Of a stretch of DNA of 64,000 bases, positions 41,101-53,100 are shown one piece after another. The translations under genes and the position numbers were made by a program. Positions within the stretch are counted from its first letter, which is position 1. The number at the start of each line of letters is the position of its first letter. The stretch comes from Gordionus sp. m RMFG-2023 (Eukaryota > Nematomorpha > Gordioida > Chordodea > Parachordodidae): positions 14,012,052 through 14,076,051 of the forward strand of contig NC_088776.1 in assembly GCF_954871325.1 (NCBI RefSeq), read 5' to 3'. Below the pieces are notes generated by a model. It was not told the DNA's origin, did no database searches, and saw only the letters and a program-made list of their open reading frames with translations.

Positions 41101-44100
41101 TATGATCAAGATACCATTGTATATATATTTCATTTTTTTTAAAAATTTAAAATTAGGAAAATTTTTAAATAAATTTTTTTTTTAAAAAAAAATTAAATTT
41201 TATGTTTAAAAAAAATTAAATTTTATGTTTAAAAAAATAAATGTATATAATTAGTAGATATATTCCTTTTTTATCCAAATTATCAAAGCCAAATCTTTTT
41301 TTAAAATCTAATCTAGTAAAAAAATGAATTATTATATAAAAGAAACTAAAATTCATATTCGATGGACTTGTAAATAAATTATCAGTTTATATTAAAAGCT
41401 TAAAAGATTTTCACTGGAAACTTAATTGACTAAAAAAACCAAAAGATTATACTTGGACCTAGAAAAAAGCACCTTATTTTGAATTTTTTTTATATTATTA
41501 TTAAAGCTTGGTAAACATTCCAGAGGCCGTCCAGCCCAGTAGTGATGCGACATCGCTCCATTTGAGCCGATTTTTAAAAATAGCTAACTCAATATCCAGA
41601 AAAATATTACGCAAGTCTGAAGATCTTATAGATGGCCTAAAGGTTTGAATATCGATTAGCGAAATCACGAGGCTTAGGCAATATTTTTCTGGCTAAAATA
41701 TTAGTTAGCCATTTTTAAAATCGACTCAGATGGAGTAATTTTGCATCACTACAGTTCGGATAAAAAAAATTCATATGGGGCTAGTGATGTTAAAAAGTTC
41801 GAGTCGAGTCCATTTTAAAAACTGCCCATTTAAGATTATAACCGAAATAATATTATGTAAGCCTGGTGATTTTGTTCATAGATGGCAGAATGGTTTGGAC
41901 TTCTACTTGCTAAATCTTGAGGCTTACACAATACTATTATGGCTAAAATCTTAATTGGGTCGTTTTTAAAAATCGACCCAAATCGGGCTTTTCAGCAACA
42001 CAAAAAATAAAATTATTTAATTATTTTTTTTGGACTGATTTTTGCATACCAGACTTTTGAATTACTTGCATATAAAATCTTAAGACAAATAGTGTATATC
42101 ATAGCAATTGTATAATATCAATTAAGTAATATTGAAAGGAGAGACCCCACGGGCCGGTCTTATTTTAATTTTAAATAAATATCCGGGCCTCGCCGTATAT
42201 TTTATAACCGAATATTTTAAATCGCCCATATAATAAAAATCAGGGCCAGGTCGAAATTTTTTTTTTAAAAAAAAAATCGGAGCCGTGCAAATGGTACCTC
42301 TGCGGGTCTTTGATTGTATGCATTAATTTCTACTATATATTAAATTTAGATAAATGTATATTGTTGTAAATAGACTTAAAATAATTCCCGTAGTTAACAA
42401 TTATATACCTGATAATCTAGTATAAAAAAACTAACATGTTGAATACATTATAGATAAAAATAAAAATTCCAACAAAATAAATATATTCTAATAATTCCTT
42501 AAATATGTATAAACTTTAAATATATACTCTTTTTTTAAATCAATATTACAATGAAAAATTGTCATTACACAAGGAAATTTATGTAAATAAATATATTTTA
42601 TTTCTTGAGAATATTATTAAATATGACTTTTTAACACTTCTCGAAGACGATAAATGACGAAACATGAATATAAAAAAATGATATTTATTTAATAATGAGT
42701 TTTAATTTCCAATATATATTATATGCTTATATATATAAATATAAGTATAAAGTATATATGCTATGAGTTAAAAAAATTATATGAATTTTTTTTCCCCTAA
42801 TTAAGACTAAGAAAAGAAATGCACCACAATTTTATGATAAAATAAATTTATGTTGAGATCGATTATAAATTTTTTCTTATTGTGTAATTTTTTACACAGT
42901 TTTTGTCGCTATTATACAGGGATTCGAACCATGCCAAATATTGTTTCAGATAAAATATAAGGGGTTTTAAGTTCGGTTCGAACAACATTTATAAACCGGT
43001 GCGAATCTTTTTTCTTACAAACTAATTAGAATTATTCAATGAGAAGTACATTTAAAAATATTTTTTATTATTATTCTCTAAAAAATAATATTGAGTCGTA
43101 TACAAATTAAAATATTTTCAAGATTCTCTTATATTAAGTTATATCTATGAGGAGAAAGGAGAATATTCTATACGGATATCCATCAAATCTCATTAAAAAT
43201 TAATCACCATTAAAAGAGTTAGAATATCAAAAGGTATACCGGTTCACATACATTTTTAAGTTTTATTCAGATTTGAGTGACATTTTTTTTTCACGATTTA
43301 GGTTCGGGTTGCTATGCCATAACATGCTAGAAGGAAAATTATAGAAGTAATCAACAAAATATAATTCATGATTAGTGCTTACTAGTTTATGGAAGCAATG
43401 TTAATTATTTTTATCCACCCCCAGTTTCCAAACTATTAAAAGCGGTTACATGTCTATCATTAATACATTAGCACCATTAGGGCGAGTCTCGATACCTCTT
43501 TTCTCGAATACATTATAGCGAATATATTATTGTGAAAACAATTTCCTTGAATGCGTTCCTCGAAATGTTTTCATGGTGATGTATCTGAGGATAAGCCTTT
43601 TTGCGGTAATTGGCATTCCCGATATGTGTGGAAATATCTATTGATCAACATTCGTGATAATACCTTTCGTAAAAGGCTCGACACGTGAGTCAGTGATAAT
43701 ATATACGTCAAAATTTAATGTTTAATCAATAAAGTATACCGCCTCTGTGTTTTCCATCATTTATACACTCCATATCAAATATAATACTACTTTTTAATAC
43801 TATATCTCATTCAATTATAATTATAAAATATATTTTGATTTTCAATTAAATTACACTTATTTTACCTAAAATAATACGTGACTCCTTCTGATTTTAAGAT
43901 CCCATCCATAATTTCTATATTATTTATTAATTATATTATTTTTTTTGTTTACTTAACAGACAAATTTCTATAACTATCAATTAAAATCTTAAAATATTTG
44001 TAAAAAATGGAAACTATTCAAAAAGGAACATTGAGCTGAATTTTGTAAAAACCCTTATGTTTATTAACGAAAAAATTAGACATATCTTAAAGGGTAACTG

Positions 44101-47100
44101 ACTAATCTGTCATTTTTAGTAAATTATAATTTTTAATATATTTTTATTTTCCAATCCAAAAAAAGGGTAGGTTGGACATAGTAACTGGTTTAGTTAACAT
44201 AGTAATAGGATAAGTAGAAACACACATAAAATCATGAAAAACTATAAAAAATAATGGTAAAATATTGTAAAACAATTATTATTTAATTATATGAATGCAG
44301 AGTTGTTATCGCGCTACTTTACTTTAAAAAAATAGCAATACCAATAGCGTGCTCCTTTTTCGGAGTAGCTATGTATCTCGCTATTTCACTACTTTCAATT
44401 TTATTTAATAAATACAATTATAAAAATTACTAATATTTATTTATAATTTTTTAAATTAATTTTAAAATTATAACTTTATATTTAATTTGATTATTTAAAT
44501 ATATATTTCAAAATCTTGCATTTTCTAATTTATCAAGAATTTAAAATGTAAAATTATGCTAATATGAATTGATATAAAAGAGAATTTTGAGATAGGTAAC
44601 AACAAAATTTCTTTGAAAAATGATATTGTGGAATTTCCTTTTCCCAATGTTGCGAAATATTTTCACCCAATAAAAAAATTAGTAACGGGTTTAAATTTCA
44701 ATGTATAAAATGCCTGGGAATAATATTATCCAATAAATCAAGCAGCTTCAACCTAAAGAAACATTTAAAAGCATTATTCATAAATTTTATTAAAATTATT
44801 ACTGTTTTAAATTTATAATTACCACACTTCGAATTTCTCAGTGAAAAGTATTTCAATAATTTTGGTGTACTAGAAGAACTACTTCAAAATTTAATTGAAA
44901 CAAAATTGATCAATCCTACAATATCTACTAGGTTTCTCAAAGGTTACAGCTACAGTCATAATCAATCTTATAATTGATATGGTTCAGCCAATCCTTGATC
45001 CATAATCCCTTATTTATCAATCTTATAAAGACATAATCTTCACATACCATTTTTCTGGCATACATTGATGGCAGGACTGACTAATTCTCAAGAAATGAAA
45101 GTCTTTATTATTGGATCTATCAGATGTCTCTTACACCTGTACAACAGCATATTATTGGACTCATAATAGGACGTAGAATAAAGTATTTTTTTTTTATTTA
45201 TAATTTATTTAAGAGTAGCTGGCCATTGGCTAGATCCCAAGGCATTAAAAATAAATATATGCTGCATTCGCTCTAAAAAGAGTAATTGGCTGCCAGATTT
45301 ATGATGTACTTGCAAATATTGTTTTTAGACATCCAGATCTTTTAAAATTCAGCATAAGGTTTATGATAATAACGTGCTAGCTGCTATTATTCACCCTAGT
45401 TTTAAATTTATATGATAGGATTCAAAAGACAACTAGTAGGCTAATGATAACATTGAGTAATCGTATACCAGACAAAAATGCAATACCTAGTACATCAAGA
45501 ACGTCACCTGCTATGGAGGATTTTTTAAAATAAAGAATCCATTTAAAATATTCCCTAGACCCTTTTTTAAAATCTAAAAATACTCAAAAGAGTATTTTTG
45601 ATAATTTTATTTTATATAAATATATATAAAATTTGATATCAAGTGCATTAAAATGCAACAAAATAAATTATTATATATTTAAAATTTTTAGTCATATTTT
45701 TATACTAATATTTTTTAAATGCTTGAATTTGAAATGTTAAATGAATATAGATTGGAAATATAAAAAAAAATTTAAAAATTCTATTGTAGCGTAAAAATCA
45801 GCGAAAGCTACTTTTTGAAAATATGACTAATAATGCGCTACTTTTGGTTCTATGACCATAAGCATTCACCTGACGTACTCCTAACCTTAGCCGTTTATTA
45901 TGTAAAACTCTCAAAGTGATAGAGGAGGGCTAAACTTTCATTTCATATATCATTTATGATAACTTAAAGCATAATTACTTTAAAATATTTTAACGATTAA
46001 AACATTTTTTTTATTGTGAATTTAATGCGTTAATAACGCATGGCAAATTTTTTTGTCGATAAGTTTATTCTGTATTTATCTATTACAGGATTAAATTTCA
46101 AACCCTAGATTTATTTAGTTTTATCCCTAATTAATAAAAATTAAATAAACGATTGCTAGCTATTGACATTTAGCCATGCTCAAAAAAAAACTTTTTGCTC
46201 AAACATTAATAATTTAGCCATGTTTAAATTTACGCTTTTACATATTACTCACTAGGAACTTAATTAAAATATATTTACTATTATAATATATAAATTTTTT
46301 AAAAAAATCATTTATAAAACAACAGTTGATATTCGCGAATGAATACACCAAAGCCATGAATAAAGATTGGCATAATGGACACTTTACCTGCAAAAATTGT
46401 AATCAATCCCTGACGGGAAAGCGATACATCGTCAAAGACGAAAATCAATATTGCCTTAAATGCTACGAAGAGCTTTTCTCTAATTATTGTAAGGAATGCA
46501 AACTACCTATCGGCACAGATTCAAAAGTATTTCTCTCTCTCTTTATAAAAATGTCGTTATTTATATTTGTAAATATATCAATTATATCCAATTGAAAAAT
46601 TTAGTTGAACATCCTTTATTTATTATTTAAAATTATTTAAGCTAATGGGAAGTAATGGAGGCCTTTATATGGTACTAGGTTCAGATCCCTAAAAGTTGTG
46701 GATTGACTAATTCTTAAAAAAAATATCACATGGATATCCGAGTTTGAATCCTGAACCTGGAATCCTTTTTTAAAAGGAATCTAATAATAGTGCGAATAAT
46801 TTACCCATATTATTGTTGCCTGATTCTTTTCATAGGGTTTATCTATTGTTTGAGCTTTTTTTTGATTACTTTAACGAGTTTGCAAACGAAACTTCTGGAA
46901 CCCTCGTAACCGCTTCAAATTAACAAACCGAGATCAGAACCACTCTTTAAAATAAATATCTTAACCGAAACTAGAACCAGTTTTAGTCAAGCTTCCAAAT
47001 TCTGCATACTAATTATATTTTTTCGAAGATATTAGTTAAATTATATTTATATTTAGCAAGAAAGATCGAGGATAATGCGAATTCTAAAAAGCAAAACTAC

Positions 47101-50100
47101 TTTGATAAATTCTTAATAAATAATATTTTATTTTGTTCCTCCTTACTTACTTTTGCACCATCTAAAGTCTGGGAAAGTCTAAGCCATGCCCGGAGAAGGT
47201 AGATCTTATGCATGGGGACTAAAATAAAAATATGACGTTTATGTATAAAATTTGTATTTTATTTTATAAAATATTTGTTTGTGTAAAAATAATATTCATT
47301 TTAAAATCATAATTTCTGTTAATATTTATAAATATTAAAATTGCCATGTTAAATGGTTCGTATGGACCTTTGAAAACTAAACCCAGATTCTTATTTTATT
47401 ATATTGATTTTTTGCTCATTTTATTTAGAATAGAGTTTAATCTTTTACATAAGATAGTTATTAGATCAGCAGCTCCACTAGGGAAGGGGAAGGAGCGCTC
47501 AGAGGTGTGAGCCCCCTAAAAAATTTGAAGAGCCTCCTCAAAATTTTGAATTTTTTTTATACCACTAAAAAATAGGTAAGTTAGTTTAAAAAAAGGTAAT
47601 TTTAGATTGTTAAAAAAAGTTAAATTTGGATAATGTTAGCTAAAAAAAATAAAGTAATTTTGAAAATAATTTTAAAAAAATTTTTCGAGCCCCCCCCCCC
47701 TCCTGAATGATTGTAAAGGCTAGTGACGCCCCTATATTAGATAATTAATACTCATTTGAAAGAGTTAATTATGGTTAAAAGTTAAATTCATACATTGTTA
47801 CACAAATTTTTTATATATGATTTAATATAGAAAATATTTATAGTCGCATATGCATAATATTATATATAAAAAAGATAGGATGTAATAATCTGAGATCTGC
47901 AGAGGTACTATTTGCACGGCCTTACCCGGATTTCTCTTTAAAAAAATTTCATACCCGGCCCGGATTTTTTTTATAAAAAAATATTTTTAAGCCCGCCTCA
48001 AATTTTTTTAAAATATACAATGGAAAAGAAAAATCAGAGGGAAAACTGGCCTACCCGGGTAAACCTGGAAATTGCCATAAAACGGAGAAGAAGAAGAAGA
48101 TACTATATTTATTTTTAACTTTTATAGCTATTAATGGGATTTTAAAATATATGGCAAGGGACGGGTATTTTTTAAAAAAATTTTTTTTAGGTCCGGGCCG
48201 GATAGTTAAATAAAATTAAAATACGGCCCTGCCCGGGGTCTCTCTTAATAATCATTAAATCCCAGAGGTATATAATAAGCCCCCGATTGACGATCAAATT
48301 CAGGAGTTTGAATCTTGGCATGGTGGACTTAGGATCAATATTCCAAATTATTTACATTTCCTGATCATTTCATCGTAATCGTGATAGAAATAATTGAACC
48401 ATATGAATATGACAGATATCAGGCATAATAGTAAAAGAAGGGAAGGATGTTAGATTTAAGGTTGATTGTGGTTTAAAAAAATAATATTTTCAAATTTTAT
48501 CGAGAAATAAATCAATATACTTTTATACAATACATTATAATTTCTTTGATATAGTCGAATGATTCAAAAATTAATTTAGTTAACTGAAGACATTATTTAA
48601 AGTATATATAAATCAGCCAAAATTGTAATTAATTTAAATCAAAAAATTTTTTTATTTAAGAGTGATGGAAAATTTTTATAAATATTTAATTAGGATTTCT
48701 GTCACAAATTTTATGCTAACCACCAAAATTTTATCAACCTATATTATATATTATTTATTAGTTATAAGCATGGTTTTTGCATAATTTATTTTACTTACAT
48801 ATTTTTTTTTACAATTTTAATTAAAATTTTTCGATTTGTATTGAAAGTATAATCGTGTAAAACAGGGAACTTTGAAAGGAAATGAAACTCGAATAAATGG
48901 CTCAAGTCCCTGGTTACATTTTTTTAAACTGACATTGATTATGAGAAATAAATGTACATTAGAAGTCTGCAAGGCGCGGGCGTTTTAAAAAAAGTTTAAA
49001 GAATGGGTATGCGGGGAAAAATATTTTTTAAAACAACATGCGTTAGTTTAAGATATTTTATAAGTGGGGTGGGCAGGGGGCGTATTATAAGTATTTTTTT
49101 AAAAAATTAAAAACCAAACAATTATATTTTTCAATCAATGAACTAGAACGCATAATAAGTTATACTAGTGAGTGGGTGAATAAAAAGTTAAAAGGTGGGG
49201 GGAGGTGATCACCCATTATAGACCTCTAATTGATATGTAGTCGTTTTCCCCTCCTTTTATACTATTTTAAAATAATAATTAAATTATTCAGTATAATACT
49301 ATGAGATCTTAAAAGGTAATTGAAATATAAAAATTTGCCTAAAATCAAAATATTTATATAGCTTTTTCATAGACTTTTTTATATAAAAACTATAAATGAT
49401 TCAAAATTTAACCACAAAATTGTCTGAAATTTACGAGGTAGATTATTCTAAACTTACTGGAATACATTTCCGTTAAAATCAGATGTTTAAAATTTACAAA
49501 ACATGCTCAAAAATATGATTCACGCATCGAACCAAAAATAATTATAATATTTTCAACAGTAAAAATAAATATAATTTATTTTATTCATCTAGATATATAT
49601 TTTTTCCTGTATTGTAACTATACTTTGTTTATTAATTTCATATATTTTAAACAAAAGAATATTATATAAAAAAAGAGCTGGCTATTTTAAAAGAACCGGT
49701 CAGATTCAAAGAGAGAAGATCCAGGTCCGAACTAGTGCCTGGTTATTGCTTTTGTACATATCTAATCCATAGAAATGAGTTTGGTGTCATATTTAGTCCC
49801 CCCCCTTCTCCAAAGCAAAATCCTTGATATGGCATTGGATCAGTTTAATTTTCATGCAACTATAGGGTAAATTTTATTCTAATGAAGGCAAGGCGTATTG
49901 TTACAAAATGTTTACCGCCTTTCCCATAGAAGAATCAAATAAAAATAATTAGAAAAATATATATGAATATAAGAGTGGGATTTTTTTTAAATAAGGCGAA
50001 ATGGGGAGGGGGAGGGAAGATAAAGAATGAAAGCAAAGTTCTTGATCCTTTACCACGCCTCAAATTTGAGTCGTGATCCGAGAAACAAGTTTATTTTATT

Positions 50101-53100
50101 TTTTTTTAAAAACACCTTGCTAAAGCCGGGAACATATTAATATATTTATATATCCTAACCTCTCCCCTTCATTCATATAAAAGGACATATCATACAAGGA
50201 CAAACACTGGCACGAAAAGTGTTTCGTTTGTGCTTTATGCAAATCATCTCTCGTCGATAAAACATTTGCCTCGCGCGATGACAAGATATACTGCACCACC
50301 TGCTACGATATCCACTTCTCATCCCATTGCGACGGTTGCGGGGAGGTCTTTAAACCCGGTTTGGACATACGCTTTTATATAATTGGTTTAATTTAAAAAA
50401 AATTCGTATTGAACTTTCCATTTATCAGTAACATTGTGGTTTTTATTTTGATTAATTATTTCAATAAAATATTTAATATAAGTCGTAACGGGATATGGAA
50501 TCTAGCGATTCGGAATATCTCAATTTTAAATAATTTACTTAGGACAAATTTTTATGATTGATCAGAAATATATTTATACAATTTTTAACATAAACATTTT
50601 TTTGTATATTTTTTATTGTTATATACGAAAAATTATAAAATATCAAGAATAGTTCAGAATTTTATGACAAAATTGTCTGAAAATGAGTGTAGATGCTATA
50701 TACATGCTGGAAATCATTTTCGGTCTAAAAATTACCCTCGTAGATGACTTAAAATTGAGAAATGCATAATCTCTGAAAATTTTTAATTCATTATTCTATT
50801 GAAACTTTTTAGTCTTCAAGGAAAGATTATATACCTAATTGTAGTGAAACTTAACTTTATTCAATATAATCGAAAATTTAATTTTATTACATAATTTTGT
50901 TTTTATTTAATTTTATTTTAATATACAATAAAATATAAACCTAAAAATTAAGCTAAATAATCTTTTAAATTCTATCAGAGATACACAATAAAAGTTAACC
51001 TATAATTATAAACGAATAATTAACTGCAGAGATGAATTAACCATCTCAGATTTATTTAATATTATTTCAAATAGGCTTCTAGTAAGACTTTCAAAATTAT
51101 AACGAAAGCCAATGACTTTTAAATGTAAATATTTCAACTCTCTTATAAAATCCTGTGTATTTTTTATCCAGAATATAATCACTTTTAGGCGTCAATTTGG
51201 TTTATTTGACTTCGATATTCCTCGCTCTATACTAAAAAACATATTAAATTAACGAAAAAATTGATTAAAAATTTACCTAAAAGAAGGTATATTAGCTCTT
51301 GTCATGAATGCTAAAAAAAGTCCATTTTAATATTTTATTTATGCATGCTCAAACAGAAAGTAATGATTAAAACATGAGATTATTCTTTTGATCATTGGCT
51401 TATTTAAATAACCACACAAACACAAGGAACCAAAAAAATGGAATATAAGGGCCAGCAGTGGCACGAAAAATGTTTTTGCTGTGGTAATTGCAAAATGGCC
51501 ATCGGAACCAAAAGTTTTATCCCCAAGGATAACAGGATATATTGCCTTCAATGTTACGAGGATAAATTCGCTACGCGGTGTGCCAAATGTCAAAAGGTAT
51601 GTTTTATATATTATTATAAAAAAATTTTAAATATATTTTATAAATAGGAGAGATTGGGGTTATGGCAAGCCCTAAACGGTAAAAGTTAATAAATCATACT
51701 AAATTCTATAACATGATTAGATCATTTTTTTTCTTCATAAATTTTTATTTTGGCAAACAGGAGCCATATATATCAGAATTTGACATTTTTCTATAAGAAA
51801 AACAAGTTATTTATTTAAAGAAATTTAAAATAATAATTTCGGATCATATTAAAATTTGTGTAAATGACTCTTTTTAACCTTGAAAAAGTAAGTTCCAAAT
51901 CCTCACCATCATTATAATTTTAATAAAGTAGTATGTTTTTATTCAAATAAATAAATATATAAATTATACTAAATTCTTTTAGTCCGCATATGGATTACAT
52001 AGTTAAACATTTGTTAAAAGATTAACCGCTAAGTACTTTATTAAAAAAAGCCAAACTTAACCCCAGCCCGCCCCCCCCCCTCATTTATCGAGAGTTAATA
52101 TCTATTTTAAAGCAAATAGGAAGTATACAAGAATTTCACTCCTACCATGTTATTCCCTTCTAAGATATTAGAAATATACTTAATCTTCTAATAAACTTGC
52201 CAGAACTTACATTACTATTCACTGTTATTAAAAAAAAAGAAAGATTAAAATATATATGTCGTATCGGGATATGAAATCCATGGGGATTCTGAATCTCTCA
52301 ATTTTATGTAGAGTAACTACCCTATAAAATTTGGCAATTTTGTCATTAAATTTTGCGTATTACTAAATTTATATGAAAAAATCGATATGAAAATGAATAT
52401 AAGTTTAGTTTGGTTTAAAAATTTAAGGCAAAATTGTCTGAAATTCACAGTGTGGTACTCCAGTAAATGATAATACCATATCTTAATACGACATGTATGT
52501 ATATATATATAAATAAATTCTTTCCTTTAAATTCTAATAATAAGGTTATATCAGCAAACGGCGTAACATACAAAAATCAGCCCTATCACAAAGAATGTTT
52601 TCTTTGCACTAATTGCTCCCTACCTCTGGCCGGACAAAAATTTGCTTGTAAAGATGAAAAGCCTTATTGCACCAATTGTTTCGCCGAACTTTTTGCTAAA
52701 CGATGTTTTTCTTGCCAAAACCCTATAACAGGTTTTTTAAAAAAATAAAAATAGGTTTTTTTAAAAAAAAATGACATACCGATTCTCTATAAAATTATAA
52801 TTGTTAGATTTTAAACCTACTACAATTATGAAGGATCAATACATAAATAAACTAAGAATTCACCAAAAATAGTCAACCTATAAATATGTGGTAATGGAAT
52901 TCAATAGGGATTTGGAATCTCACAATTTTAAAATATTCACTTAGGTAAATTTTTAAATTTGAAAAGGTTAGATAGGAAATGTATTCCAACTATACAGAGT
53001 ACCCACATTGTGAATTTAAGACATTTTTCTATAAACTTTTGAAGTACTCTTACTTTATATTTATTTTTCATATAAATGAAAAAAAATATACAAATAAATT

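Larger units (their letters stand above)
2130..46325 (+). other. 44-kb intron of Lmpt packed with transposable elements
   Basis: Defined by donor GT at 2130 and acceptor AG at 46324-46325; the flanking exons join in phase 0 into the conserved CDE-LIF motif. It contains two near-complete LINEs (11196-14084 antisense, 36186-39250 sense), an inverted LINE relic, hAT remnants and many MITEs. No other host gene was recognised inside it. Lmpt transcription must cross all of it. Confidence 0.88.

Noticed and set aside
42905-42920. Minus-strand B-box GGTTCGAATCC near 42.9 kb as a tRNA
   Set aside because: No A-box at a suitable distance; it lies in an AACCGG/GTTCGG-rich repeat texture that produces such words by chance.
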